The translations under genes were made by a program, and so were the position numbers. DNA of 64,000 bases. Source: Owenia fusiformis (Eukaryota > Annelida > Polychaeta > Sabellida > Oweniidae). The DNA is taken from positions 4,154,001-4,218,000 of the forward strand of contig CAIIXF020000009.1 in the NCBI GenBank assembly GCA_903813345.2. The letters are read 5' to 3'. Under the pieces are notes generated by a model. It was not told the DNA's origin. It did not search any database and saw nothing but the letters and a program-made list of their open reading frames with translations. Positions within the stretch are counted from its first letter, which is position 1. Every line of letters begins with the position of its first letter. Shown piece by piece: positions 1 through 13,526 of the stretch.

Positions 1-3000
1 AGGTTTCATATTATACCACGGAGAAATCTGGCACAAAATCAGTCACGGGTAAAATCAATCAATACAAAAGATGTGGACCCAGAAAAGGGAGGACTTGTTT
101 GGTCTATGCAAATGGATATAGGTGAGAGAATGGTTTTTAAAATATCAATAACTAGAAAACAGCAATTCGAACATATTACGTAGTGAACGGTCTGCACAGT
201 AATCACATAGCTAATTAGTTGTAATTATGTGTTCTATCTTAGATGAATTGTGATACTGACTGACACTATCGCTGTTATGTTATTTTACTAAAAAATGGCA
301 GCCATTTTGAAATTTAGCTGCCAGCTTGAAAATTTCTTCTTGAGCAGAGCTCTTTTGTTCCTAGGCATCAGCGTGTAAAATTGAACCAAATCTATCAACT
401 GGCATTTGGGTTATCAAAGATCACATTCTAATGACAAATGGCTGTCGTTTCGATAAATAGTGATCTTGAACATTTATACTTCTTCAGCAGAGCTCCCCAA
501 TCCCTGAGCATCAGCATATATACCAAATCTGTCCGCTGGTATTTAAGTCATCAAAGATAACGTTTTTTCAAAAGGTGCAGCCATTTTGAAATTAAGCTGT
601 TATCTTGAAAATCTCTTCTCGAGCAGAGGACCCTCATCCTAAGAATTCAGCATACAAAGTTGGAGCCTAATCCATCTCCCGCTATTTGAGTTATCAAAGA
701 TTGTGTTTTCACGGGAATGATACACTAGTAATGACTCCTGATCTAGGCATAAACATAATCAAATTTGAACCAAATCCGTCAACTGATATTTGAGTTATCA
801 GAGGTTAAGTTCTTTTACATAAAATGGCGATCACTTTGAAATGCAGCTGGCATCTTGAAAATTCTTGACTCGACCCATTTTGAATTTTCTTTCATAGGCA
901 AGTAAACACGTACAGGCAGAAGTTTGCGTATAGAATGGAAGCACGACCCTGTCCAAAAAATAATATTATTTGTTGCAAAGGATATGTCAACATCAGAGGC
1001 TACTGCAAAAGTAAGTAGTCTGTTCACAAGAAAATGGGTTAAGATAAACTATAAGCTCATTTATGAAAGTGCCAGCATCGATGATTTGCAGCCGAAGATT
1101 TTTATATCACCAAGGTGACCGAAGATATATCCAGGAACCAATCAAATGTCTTGGTTAAATCTTCGGCCATTTCCGGTTGTGGTCCAAAGACCGTCCACCA
1201 TTTATGTTTAGTACATTATGTGTGAGTATCTGTTCTGCATATCAATTAGTATTTTACAAACAATATCTATGGTTTTTCAGGGGTTATTTTATGTACATAT
1301 CGAGATGAAGGCAAATACTTGCCGAAAGATTTCAAGGATTTTCCAATTTTATCATAGGTAAGGAAAATACTTGCTGCAAAGTTCCCTTATCCAAGACGGT
1401 CACATACTACACCTCTGTAAAAAGCGGAACAAAAAGGATTTCTTTCACTTCAACTGCATATAAGAAATGTGGTCCCAGAAAGGGTAGAACATGTCCGGTA
1501 TATTCAGTAGCATACAGGTAGGCAAATAGGAAACAAATGCAAACAAAGTTATTAAAACTCAACAAGTTAACTTAGCAAAGGAACGGTTTTGGTTATAGGG
1601 AGAATTCATCCGATGTATGTTATTGTTTCAGAAACATATGTAATAAATCGAGTGGGATGCAAATTCGAAGGATCTCGGGTTGTGATATTGGGATACTATT
1701 ACTGTAATTTAGGGGAGAGAGTACTAGAAACTGCTTCTATTCATATGTTAGATTGTAATTTGGGATAGTTCTTTTTTATTTTATGACTGGTGTTTGGTTT
1801 TAATTTTCTTGCTTTATTATGTAACAGTTTTTTGGTGCTCTCCCACTTACTGTTCCACAACAGGATGACCCTAACTGAATTTGCGTCATTCAAGATGGTT
1901 TCCAAAATTCGATCGTCTTAGAACTACACACCTCCGATTTTAGCTAAACTTAGCTGAATCTTGATCCCAGAAGTTTTGCCAAGCAAACTAATAAAACTAT
2001 TATTGTGAAAAACACACAAATAAATACCCAAACACCCGCAATGTGAGAGAATTTGAAAGAAAAACTGCTTCACTTAGAATTACTCTAACTGAAGGTGATG
2101 ATGACATGTTCAGTTAGAGTCATTCTAAGTGAAGGTGCCTTCTTTAAAATCTACCCATATTGCGGTTGTTAGAGCATTTATCTGTGGTTGTTTACAATCG
2201 TAGCTTTATTCGTTTGGATGGAGAAACTTTTGGAATCCAGATTCAACTTAGTTTAGCTGAAATCGCAGGTTTATCGAAAACGAAAGAATCTCAGCAACCA
2301 TCTTGAATGACGCAAACTGCAGTTAGAGTCATCCGGCTGTGGAACAGTGCCATTGGCACTTGAGCATACATATCTCTCAGGCTGTCTCTTCCATTCGCAG
2401 GACGCAAGATGTCTACAAACAGCAAGTTAATTACAGGACAGAACCAGTGACTTGCCCAGCCGACAAAGTGACTTGCTGTAGCGGGTTTGTTGCTGTCCAT
2501 GGACATTGTGTCGGTAAGTTAGCCTAACTTTTTAGTCAAAGGAAGAGGGGGAGAAACCCCAGGGCTCAAAGATGACAAACGCTTGTAAATCTGTATTGAG
2601 ATGACATCGTCGCTGATCGGTTTAGCGAGTCGATCGTTGATTGGTTTTAAACTAGGTCAATTTGAAAACTTTGAAAACCAAGATGGAGGGTAAAAGACAA
2701 CGCGTGAATGATTCAGCAACACTGGTGTCGAATTTTTGTGACTGGATCTATATACAGTTTGATACCTGGTCTATACCTGGTCATTGCCGTTCTCATTCAG
2801 TTCTATCGTGCCATACGCCGTGTCTTAATCTATCTTGTATTATTCGAATGCATAATATAAAGGTGGGAGGGTGTTTAGCTAATTTTTCTCTATCATTTAA
2901 AAAGCATCATGTAATTTTAGATACTAGATTTGTTACTACAAACCAAGAACTGCTGAGAAACTTGGGATCAACTGTAGATGTTGGAAAAAGGTACACTTTT

Positions 3001-5167
3001 TGTCCATATATAATAACCAAAACTTCTAAGGAAATAGTAGGGAGTTTAAGCTTGCATATAAAATCGAAACGCCAACCTATACGTATGACCAATCGCCCAT
3101 ACAAAATGCATTGCTTAGTGGCTATAATGTACTTCGTTAATGGCTATATTGCACTTTGTCAATTGTTATTATGCAGACTTTGTTAATAAGTTTCCCCATG
3201 AACACGAATTATATAAATACTACAATGGTCATTTTATCACTCTTTGAAGCAAAAACCTTTGCTGCAACATTACCCCACCAAAGCCAGTGGTGCAGTTTTA
3301 CTTCAATGAAATGGAAACGTACGTTTCGCAAGACGTTGCCATGTATAAAAAATGCGGGCCTAGAAACGGGAGAACTTGTGTGGATCCTTCGAAAAAAGGT
3401 TATAGGTAAGAGGCTCACATACATACTCCCTTAACATGGCATATATGAAAGTAGAATCGTGATATAATCGTCATATCATCAACTTTGAAATGACGAAATT
3501 CCGAATCAAAATGTCATCATTAGATCAGTCGGATTATCTACAATAATGACAAAGAAAATGTTTTTCATACTAGTAAATCTATTTGAAAGATAACAGTTTC
3601 ATTTTGAATAAATATAGCTATCAAAATGTTAGACAAAATGAGGGAAAACTGTACGCCTTTACTACTGAGTATATGATCAAATAAACCATATATAAACTGG
3701 TGACCTACATGTACCTATTGACTTAAGAGGAGGGAACCCCCAGCGCTTAGAGATGACAGATATAATTACGTCCCTTGCCTATCACTTTCGATTGTTCAAA
3801 TTTTCACCGGTTACCCCCATATCACACCAAACTAGTTCTTACCCGTTCTTGCCAGTCCTACGAAAACGTCGTAAAACGGGCTCAATCTGGTTGTGGTCAT
3901 AAACAGTCTTCATTACGTCCATCTCATTCGCAGTTCGTTCAGGTCGCACCACGTCGCAACGTCGTATTTACGCGTCCCTTAGTCTAGAAGATCATCATGA
4001 CCTGATTACACAACGGTATGGTCGCCATCGAATTTTGAATCATTTCAAAATTCTAAAATCACCTTCCCGTCTGAGAACGTTCATTAAGTTTGTAAATAGT
4101 CCTTAGAAAGTTGCAGCTACGTTCATTCCGTTCGCACACAGTTTAACACCAGTTTTGAAGAACGCGGTGGCAACTTGTTTGGTGTGATAGCTATATTTTT
4201 GCTAACTCGTTCATAAGCAGTCTTTAATACGTTCTTAATCAGTTTAAACCCGTTTGCAATTAGTTCTACCTCGTTCTCAATACCTCCTCAGACAGTTCAA
4301 CTCGTTGTAAAAACGTCCCTTGTAGGATTGAAGTACGACGGTTCCGTTCGTAGTACGTCCAGCTCGTCGTTTGGGCTCGTGGCTGGGCATCAGCATTATC
4401 AGCCACGTTATATGATGAAAATCAATTAAAAGTATTCAATCAATTATTTATCTTGATGTGAAATAACAAGCTATAACATTGGTTAACTGTCACGCTAGAA
4501 ATTAACATAATATTATTAGAAGCGTTTTTGGAAATATTTGAAACCACCATTGAGTGACTTTATTATTGTCTGTCGATTTGACCAATCGGCGACGATGTCT
4601 TCCCAATGCACATTTGTACATACGTCTTCTCTGAATCCCGGGGTTTCCTCCTCTTTTGTGACATTTACGAAAGCATGTGTCTAGTCTCATTAAACCATCT
4701 TGGACATATTACCAAAGTATCCATACATAAGTAATCTGAACACTTAAAAGCCTATATTAGCTGATCAAAGTATTAGACCTACAGACCTAAGATCTACATT
4801 TTAATTTAGGACAAAACAACGACAGATTCAAAAGATCGGTTATAAACTTGGCTCCACGCCCCTTTGCCCCGTGAAGAACACAGTTTGTTGTAATGACTTT
4901 CTCTTTATCAGAGGATATTGTCTAGGTAATTATTTTGTTTTATATTCTTCATATTCCGATTTTAATATGTGACTTACAAAGACCGGGATTTCTATTTCCA
5001 TTAATACTTTCATTGCTAATTATATTCAAAGTGTTTACCATATTTTGGATAGTTTTGGATATTTTTTGACGTTTTGGATATTATTTTTAGACAAATCATT
5101 TACTGTGAACAACCTGGAGTTGCTAGAGAAGATCAAAACAAGCACTTCAACCAGAATTGTCGGCTAG
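1..5167 (+). CDS. Gene A: secreted triple eight-cysteine (EMI-like) module protein, 5' end outside window
   Basis: Exons: 1-121 (partial), 898-1010, 1358-1517, 2401-2513, 2921-2990, 3250-3405, 4810-4925, 5091-5167 (stop TAG). All junctions are GT/AG and keep frame. The product carries three modules, each split over two exons by a phase-2 intron after a GYR or AYR motif. In each, the first half has CC...C...C and the second half has C...CC...C; the second half reads like the C-terminal part of an EMI domain (CPxxxxxCCxG/DF/Y...GxC). A linker follows module II and a homologous tail (DKSFTVNNLELLEKI) ends the protein. By analogy with gene B the signal peptide and first two exons lie just before base 1. 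EMI domains mediate protein contacts in extracellular proteins; the assignment here is by pattern only. Very similar to gene B, including introns. Confidence 0.8.
270..860. repeat. Degenerate tandem repeat in gene A intron 3
   Basis: About four units of roughly 130 bp carry the same landmarks: AAATGG...CCATTTTGAAAT, AGCTG, CTTGAAAAT, TTCTCGAGCAGAG, then a stretch ending GAGTTATCAAAGA. The matching intron of gene B has the array in a shorter form. Confidence 0.7.
3814..4390. mobile_element. Truncated piggyBac-type non-autonomous element in gene A intron 8
   Basis: Begins CCCCCATATCACACCAAACT after TTA and shares its sequence with the complete element at 46721-47528. The right terminal repeat is missing. 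In gene B the flanking CACCGGTTA continues directly into unrelated sequence (near 11171), so the insertion is specific to A or was lost in B. It encodes nothing recognisable. Confidence 0.7.
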
Positions 5168-6140
5168 GCAGATCGACAGAGATATATCAAAATGAAATGA
5201 TCCAGAAAGTTATATGTTTTAATATGAATGGATAATTTGAAAATATGATGCTCAGACACATAATCACATTTTTTGTTCCCTCATTTATGGGTCTGATTTT
5301 AAAGAGGTTCTCGTTATCAAAAAGACAAAACAAGTGGGAGATATCAATACTTCGACAATGTGATGTAAATTGTGGTTTTGCTGCATATTCACTCTTTTTG
5401 TGTTACACTCCTAATATGATACTCAATCGAATGTGGATTAGTTAGTCTTCTTACAATACAGGGTTGGCCAAAAAACGCCACTTTCTTTCACGACAGTACA
5501 ACTTTTTATTTTCCAACCTACATACCCCAAATTTTTCAGTTATACAGTGACAAGGGTTCTTAGTAATAATATAATGTAACAAGTCCTTCAACTTGGATTA
5601 TATTTGATCTAAAAGGGGATTCCAATTGGTCCACCACCCTAATTGATGATATATTTTAGTTTTAGTCGCCTTGCTGATATTGCAGTATCAATGAAATGTT
5701 AGCTAAGTTTTTTTCGTTATCAATGGTACAAACAAATTTTGTGCCAAACTATACACTTCTATCTACTAAGTGCACAAAGATTACCAAATGGTGCGAACCC
5801 GGGGGTGCTACAATTCCAGTAGTTTCGACCCCCCCCCCGCTAGTGGGGCTTTTTGGTGTTACTTGGCCTTTTTGGGCCTTATTTCTAACTTTAGGCCGAA
5901 TTATCAAGAGATTTGGCTTCAAATTTTCAATGTTAGAGAGTTTTAGGGGCCTTATTTTTTCCAGATTTGAAACGTGCTCCACCCCCTTGTTAGTTTACAG
6001 ACCCGCCCCTGAGTTTACAATATTCATCCCATTTTGTCGATTGTCGATCCCATCCTTGATAAGACATCAGTATGTCAATAACTTATCTTTGTATACCTTA
6101 TCAATTACCCCGCTGAGTTTAGCTAAACATAGTTGGCGAC
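5168..6140. other. Spacer between genes A and B
   Basis: Contains the gene A 3' flank, a possible mariner-type end (TACAGGGTTGGCCA at about 5458) without a convincing partner, and the gene B promoter. The start of gene B sits in AGTTGGCGACATG, close to the GGCGGCGACATG context of gene C. No other gene seen. Confidence 0.6.
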
Positions 6141-9100
6141 ATGGCGGTACACGTACCCTTTATAATCGTTGGGATTTTGGTGTGCCTCGGTCAGATTCAG
6201 GTAAAAATACCTAAATACATTTCAAAGCTAAAATATTTCTAATTTTGGAACGTCAAAACATAGAATTGTACCAGAATAGTGATGGCGGATTTATGTAATC
6301 GCGATATTAACACGTACGTTTATTTCAATTTATAGGGAGATGATTCTTTAGTTGATTATCTAGATGCCATTCAACCAGGCTCGTGAGTTTATTAAATATA
6401 GTGTATACATAGTACATAGGATCATTTTTAGGCTTTCCGTTTGAAGCACATGCTCATGGTCAATCAAGCTCATTTGACATTCTGATGATAATACATATAA
6501 ATAAATAAGTAATAAGGTGAATATATGACAATATGGGTACGTAACAACACAATGCATTCAATCAAATGCAATACAATTCAAATAATACAATACAATAATC
6601 ACAATGCAATCATATATTGTCTTATTGTACACGTCTATTATTTCCAGTCCTTGCTCACTTTTAACATTGTAGGCTAAATACATGTTGTTCAGTTGACGAC
6701 TCCCCTAAAAGGGTTTCATATTATATCACGGAGAAATCTGGCACAAAATCAGTCACGGTTACAATCAATCAATACAAAAAATGTGGAGCCAGAAACCGGG
6801 GGACTTGCTTTGTCTATGCAAATGGATATAGGTGAGAAAATGGTTTTTAAAACATCAACTAGACAACAGCAATTTGACGAAGTTTTGGAACATAATACGT
6901 AAAAGTGAACGGTCTGCACAGTAATCACATAGCTAATTAGTTGTACTATGTGTTCTTTAAGAGCTATCTTCAATGGATTTTGATACTGACAATATCGGTG
7001 TTATGTTATTTTACAAAAAATTTAGCTGCCATTTTGAAATTTCTTCTTGAGCAGAGCTCTTTTGTTCCTAGGCATCAGCAAATAAAATTGAACCAAATCT
7101 ATCAACTGGCATCTGGGTTATCAAAGATCACATGCTGATCACAGCATATGTACCAAATCTGTCTACTGGCATTTAAGTTATCAAAGATAACGTTTTTCAA
7201 AAAGTGCGGCCATTTTGAAATTAAGCTGTCATCTTGAAAATCTCTTCTCGAGCAGAGGGCCCTCTTCCTTAGGCTTCAGCATACAAAGTTGGAGCCTTAT
7301 CCATCTCCCGCTATTTGAGTTATCAAAGATTGTGTTTTCACGGTAATGATATACTAGAAATGACTCCTGATCTAGGCATAAACATAATTAAATTTGAACC
7401 AAATCCGTCAACTGATATTTGAGTTATCAAAATGGCGATCACATTGAAATGACTCGACCCATTTTGAATGTTGTTTCATAGGCAAGTAAACACGTACAGA
7501 CAGAAGTTGGCGTATAGGATGGAAGCACGACCCTGTCCCAAAAATAGAATAATTTGTTGCAAAGGATATGTCAACATCAGGGGCTCATGCAAAAGTAAGT
7601 AGTCAGTTCACAAGAAAAATGGGTTAAGATAAACTATAAGCTCATTTATGAAAGTGCCAGCATCGATGATTTGCAACCGAAGATTTTTATATCACCAAGA
7701 TAACCGATATTTAGGAACCAATCAGATTTCTTGGTAAGACCTTCAGTCATCTCCTGTTGTGATTCAAAGACTGTGTACCATTTATAGTACATTATGTGTA
7801 AGTATCTGTTCTGCATATCAATTAGTATTTTACAAACAATATCTATGGTTTTTCAGGGGTTATTTTATGTACATATCGAGATGAAGACAATTTAGACTTG
7901 CCGAAAGATTTCAAGGATTTTCCAAATCTTTGTATTTTCACAAAAACATAATAAATAGTTTATTTTGATATTGCAAATTCCAGAAGGTTAAGAAAATTTG
8001 TATGAATATTTATGTGTCTTTAATTGCAGTAATAATCTGCTATTTTCTGACTTGCATGCTTCACAAATTGTTTTTTTTATCATAGGTAAGGAAAATACTT
8101 GCTGCAAAGTTCCCTTATCTAAGACCGTCACATACTACACCTCTGTTAAAAGCGGAACAAAAAGTATTTCTTTCAGTTCAACTACATATAAGACATGTGG
8201 GGCCAGAAACCGTGGAAGATGTTCGGAATATTCAGTAGCATACAGGTGAGCAAAAAGGAAATCGATGCAAACAAATGTATTACAACCTAACAAAACAAAA
8301 AGAAAGGTTTTTGTTATAAGGAAAATTCTTCCGATGTATGACTTGTTATTATTTCCAAAACATATGGAATAACTCGAGTGGGATGCAAATTCGAAGAATC
8401 TCGGGACACTCTTGCGCATGCACATCTCTCACACTGTCTCTTCCATTCACAGGACGCACGATGTCTACAAACAGCAAGTTAACTACAGGACACAACCTGT
8501 GACTTGCCCAGCCGACAAAGTGACTTGCTGTAGCGGGTTTGTTGCAGTCCATGGACATTGTGTCGGTAAATTAGCCCTTTTTAGTCAAAGGATAGAGTGA
8601 AAACCACAAAAGTATACTTATATTATGTGTCACACTGACCATTGAGGACATAGTCGGATGTCAAATAAAAAATTGGTTTATTTCATGTGATCAATCATAC
8701 CACATTGTAATATTCTTCAGTTATGTCATAAAAGTGAAAGTATTGTAAAATACCAAGAAGTCATTATGAAAAAAGTGTCTTACATTCTTACCTTTAATAC
8801 CCTTCGGTCGAAATACTGAAAATATTTTTGTATACGATGCGTTTGACAACAAATGTGATTTTGGTAATGTATTGTTAGGTACCTTCACATCTAGTCGGAT
8901 GAGCTAAAAGGCCTCTTACCAATCAGTGAAAAAGACAACGCGTGAATGATTCAGTAACACTGGTGTCGACTTTTTGTGACCGAATCTATACCTGGTATAA
9001 TCCTGGTCCTCAATTACTGGCCTTACCATCCTCATTCAGTTCTATCGTGTCGTACGCCGTGTCTTAATCCATCTTGTATTATTTGAATGCATTATATAAA

Positions 9101-11960
9101 GGTGAGAGGGCATTTAGCTAATTCGCCTCTGTGTGGCAGCACTATTACACGATTTTTTCTATAACTTAAAAAGCATCATGTATTTTTAGATACTAGATTT
9201 GTTACTTCAAACCAAGAACTGCTTAGGAACTTGGGATCAACTGTTGATGTTGGAAAAAGGTACACTTTTTTGTCCATATACAGTGCGTATAAAAAAAACG
9301 CAACAGATTGTTATCTCGGAAAAACACAAAACCAGTGATAACAGCATTGATTTTAGTCAATGCACCATAAAGCCATGTGTCTCCTTTTTACAATGATATA
9401 TCATTCATTGATATTTGGTCATGGTTGGGCGAGTAATCATTCCATTTACCAAGTGGGCCAAAAATAGCTTGGGACCAAGTTATAAATATCGCAAAAGTGA
9501 GCCCGATGCAATATTGGAAGAAAACATAAAACCATTGCTGACTGCATCCTTTTCATTCAATGTACCAAAAAGCCAAATTACTCCTCTTGGCAATGGAATA
9601 TCATTCATTCACAGGGAGTCATGGCTGGCCGAATAATCATTAATTTTGCAAAGTGGGGCAAAATTCAGCTCGGACCCAAGTTTTAAACATTGCAAAAGTC
9701 AGTACAAGGGGCATAGGGGCTATTGGAAGAAGGTGTGACAGGTGTGGCATAGACAGTAAAGTGTTCATTCTCATACTCTTGCAAGAATACATCCTATACC
9801 CCTCCAAATTGCCACCTACCCTGCGTGCAGAGTCTAGTTAAACTACAGAAGACGAAGCTCTGTTTTAAGAAGTGACGTCAAACGAATGCAAAGGGTAATT
9901 GCCACCACATCCTTGCACATAAAGATGCGCTCATCTGTCCACGTCATGTATGGTTCAGCCCTGAGTCATCTATGGGTTAAAGCAGAGAAAAGCAGCCCAT
10001 GGGCAATTCTTTCTCGAGGTTTTGCAACATCTGGTGGAGGAATTGTGAGCACAGATGCTCCTGAGATAGCTCCAAAAGAAAAAAATCACAACAATTCAAG
10101 CCAGAGGAACTTCCATTGGCACTTAGCCCTTGGACTGATTTTTGCAATATCTAAAACTTGTTTCAGAGCCGATTTTGACCCACTGTGTAAATGGAAGGAT
10201 TTCTCAACCAACAGTGACAACATGTGAATGAATGACATATCATTGCAAAGAGGGGGATGTGGCTTTATGGTACATTGAATGAAATTGATGTAGTCATCAC
10301 TAGTTTTGTGATTTTACGATATAACTACTTGTTGTGTTTTTTGATACGGACTGTATAATAACCAAAACGTCTAAGTAAATAGTAGGGAGTTTAAGCTTGC
10401 ATATTAAATCGAAACGCCAACCTAAACGTATGACCAATCGCCCATACAAAATGCGTCGCTTAGTGGCGCTATAATGTACTTCGTTAATGGCTATAATGCA
10501 CTTTAATGGCTTTAATGCACTTTGTTAATAAGTTTCCCCATAAACATGAATTATATAAATATTACAATAGTCATTTTATCATTCTTTGAAGCAAAAACCT
10601 TTGCTGCAACATTACCCCACCAAAACCAGTGTTGCAGTTTTACTTCAATGAAATGGAAACGTACGTTGTGCAAGACGTTACCATATATAAAAAATGCGGG
10701 GCTAGAAACAGAGGAACTTGTATGGATCTTTCGAAAAAAGGTTATAGGTAAGAGGCTCACATACACACTCCCTTAACATGCCATACATGAAAGTAGAATC
10801 GTGATATAATCGTCATATCATCAACTTTGAAATGTCGAAATTCCGATTCAAAATGTCATCTTTAGATTAGGTGGATTATCTACAATAATGATAAATAAAA
10901 TGTTTTTCATACTCGTAAATCTATTGGAATGATAACAGTTTCTGTAGCTATCAAAATGTTAGACAAAATGTATCCACATTTATCCATTTGTCTTGCAACT
11001 TAAGCGAAAACTGTATGCGTTTACCATTAGATATATTGAGTATTATCAAATAAACATAATATAAACTGGTGACCTACATGGACCTATTGACATAAGAGGA
11101 GGGAAACCCCCAGCACTTAGAGATGACAGACATCTCTTGCTTATCACTTTCGTTTGTTCGAATTTTCACCGGTTAGTTTCCGAATACCACACATTGTTGT
11201 GATGTTTTAATTGACGTTAGCATACACTTTACAACTTTCTTTATCTTGATGTAAAATAACAAGCTATGACATTGGTTAACTGTCACGCCAGAAATTAACA
11301 TAATATGATTCTAAGCGTTTTTGGGTAATTTTGAAACCACCATTGAGTGACTTCATTATTGTCTGTCGATTTGACCAATCAGCGACGATGTCTTCCCAAT
11401 ACATATTTGTACTTAATATGCATGGTCTTCTCTGAATCCTGGGGTTTCCCCCTCTTCTGTGACATCTTAGAAAGCATGTATCTAGACTCATTGAAACATC
11501 TTGGACATATTACCAAAGTATCCATACATAGTGATCTGAACACTTAAACGCCTATATTAGCTGATCAAAGTATTCGACCTAAGATCTACATTTTAATTTA
11601 GGACAAAACAACGACAGATACAAAAGATCGGTTATAAACTTGGCGCCACGCCCCTTTGCCCCGTGAAGAACACAGTTTGTTGTAATGACTTTCTCTTTAT
11701 AAGAGGATATTGTCTAGGTAATTATTCTGTTTTATATTCTTCATAATCCGATTGTTATAGGTGACTTGCAAATACCGAGATTTCTATTTCCATTAATACT
11801 TTCTTTGCTAATTATATTCAAAGTGTTTACCATATTTTGGATAGTTTTGGATATTTGTTGACGTTTTGGATATTATTTTTTAGACAAATCATTTACTGTG
11901 AACAACCTGGAGTTGCTAGAGAAGATCAAAACAAGCACTTCAACCAGAATTGTCGGCTAG
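6141..11960 (+). CDS. Gene B: secreted triple eight-cysteine (EMI-like) module protein, 356 aa, complete
   Basis: Ten exons: 6141-6200, 6336-6382, 6673-6831, 7482-7594, 8086-8245, 8453-8565, 9190-9259, 10592-10747, 11602-11717, 11884-11960. The joined CDS is 1071 nt, exactly 357 codons. Exon 1 encodes a 20-residue hydrophobic signal peptide (MAVHVPFIIVGILVCLGQIQ) and exon 2 an acidic stretch (GDDSLVDYLDAIQ). Modules lie at about residues 37-126 (starting NTCCSV), 127-217 (KENTCCKV) and 241-331 (KNLCCNIT, with an N-I-T glycosylation sequon). Each has eight cysteines and a YY or FYF motif after the first CC. Module I joins II directly, whereas II is followed by a 23-residue linker like the C-terminal tail. 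The protein is probably extracellular; its function is unknown. Intron 7 carries a 1.07-kb transposon missing from gene A. The EMI-like call is moderate; the gene model is strong. Confidence 0.85.
6990..7445. repeat. Degenerate tandem repeat in gene B intron 3
   Basis: Same array as in gene A intron 3 with fewer or shortened units. It shows that A and B share intron history and have since changed copy number. Confidence 0.68.
9281..10353. mobile_element. Mariner-type element (1073 bp) in gene B intron 7
   Basis: Ends are CAGTGCGTATAAAAAAAACG and the inverted partner ACACAACA...CGGACTG, flanked by TA on both sides. Gene A has the empty site: its intron reads CCATATATAATAACC exactly where gene B is interrupted. 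No intact transposase frame, so non-autonomous. Internally it repeats CATTCATT/CAATGTACC-containing blocks. Confidence 0.88.
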
Positions 11961-13526
11961 GCAGATCAACGGAGATATATCAAAATAAAACTATCCAGAA
12001 AGTTATATGTTTTAATATGAATAGATAATTTGAAAATATGATGCTCAGACACATAATCACATTTTTGTTCCCTCATTTATTTTAATGGGTCTGATTTTAA
12101 AGAGGTTCTCGTAATCAAAAAGACAAAACAAGTGGGAGATATCAATACTTCGACAATGTGATGTAAAATGTGGTTTTGCTGCATATTTACTCTTGTTGTG
12201 TTACTACTCCTAATGATACTCAATCGAATGTGGGCTAGTCAGTCTTCTTATAATATATTTGTAAGATTGATTTCTACATGTCCTGCCAAAGTTTAATGGA
12301 ATGGAAACCCATGCATTTTCAAAAATATTGAAATAAAAAAATGTGAACGTTTTTTAGCCCACCCTGTAGTATAATAACAAGTGGGTTGTATCATCAACCC
12401 ACCAATATGATGTAAAAGGTGGTTTTGCTGCATATTCACTCTCAATCAGAACTCACGAACAGCGATGCACAAATCTATGTTTTTTTTCTTATTCGATCTA
12501 CCCAGATCATGTTTTCATCCATTCTGATACACATCGCATCTAAAAACCTCTCTGTATGATGCAAGAAGAGAGGGCCATGGTATTCCATAGTGGTTTCATC
12601 AGTCAAGATCGCAATTCTTTAAACTTTTGAAACAAGTGGTAATCTGATCTACATAAGACAAGCGATAGTGAGGTGGATCAATCATGAATATCTATATGTA
12701 TGATACAGGTATAAGTCATATAAAAATGCTCATATCTACATGGTCCAGACTTAAATGGTATATTGGGAAAAGAGAACAGAGTCTTCCTTTAATTGATAAG
12801 CCAACAACGGTAAATGTAAAAAGTGTCAAGCAGACCTGGAAATATGGAATAAGTCAAAACTGTTAACGAGCATCGAGTTTTAGGAAGTTTCTCTTTTAGG
12901 CGTGAATTATTATGCCTATAAATAATAAAAAAAACGCTATGATTTTTACCCCATCCTATATATTTCTTGTAAATTATGCGCAATGCTTTAACAGGTGTTT
13001 AAATACTATCTGATAAGTACTTCGTTGGACTCTTAAAATCATAAAATATCAGAAACCCCGTGGAAGAATTTTTGAGGAAAGGTTTGGCCGAAAGTAGTTC
13101 ATGATCATGTGGGTCAATCAATAGCTCAATTCACACATAGGCAAGGTGTGTCCAAATCCAGCCAATCAGAACATGCCCTTTCACGTAACTGCATTCCGCC
13201 ATATAACCAATATCGCATTTGTTGTAATGGTTGTCAAGATGATAACTCTCAGATTGAAATTGATGCTCCCATTTCCAATTTCTCCAATTCAGATTTTTTG
13301 TGTATCTTCGTGTCATTTAATTACACAAAGTGGACAAACATGTCCATATTGTGCGAGAATTCCACTCACTAACAATATGTTATGAAACATGTATTCTCTC
13401 TTCGCTGTATATCCTAATCTTATCCGTCCTGTTAAAGATATAAAGATATTGATAAACTATTCTTATGCAAGTTTAAGTGTATGATGGTATACTGCAACTC
13501 GTGTTCAGTTTCACATTGGCGGCGAC
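11961..13526. other. Spacer between genes B and C
   Basis: No gene seen. Contains AATAAA near 12333, one stray mariner-type end (AGCCCACCCTGTA, about 12356-12368) whose partner is lost or diverged, and AT-rich sequence up to the gene C start. Confidence 0.55.

Noticed and set aside
1277-1357. A possible linker exon after module I in genes A and B (acceptor before GGGTTATTTTATGT, shared by both)
   Set aside because: It has no usable donor before a stop, is absent in gene C, and the direct join of module I to II keeps frame in all three genes. Shared sequence is explained by overall intron similarity.
2662-3186. 174-residue open frame in gene A introns 6-7
   Set aside because: It only partly overlaps the linker exon, ignores the supported splice sites and has no family resemblance.
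5696-6214. 172-residue open frame ending in gene B exon 1
   Set aside because: Low-complexity and in a different frame from the signal-peptide exon; no counterpart before gene C.
9415-10227. Open frames inside the mariner-type element of gene B intron 7
   Set aside because: Short, without a DDD/E transposase motif, and made of internal repeats.
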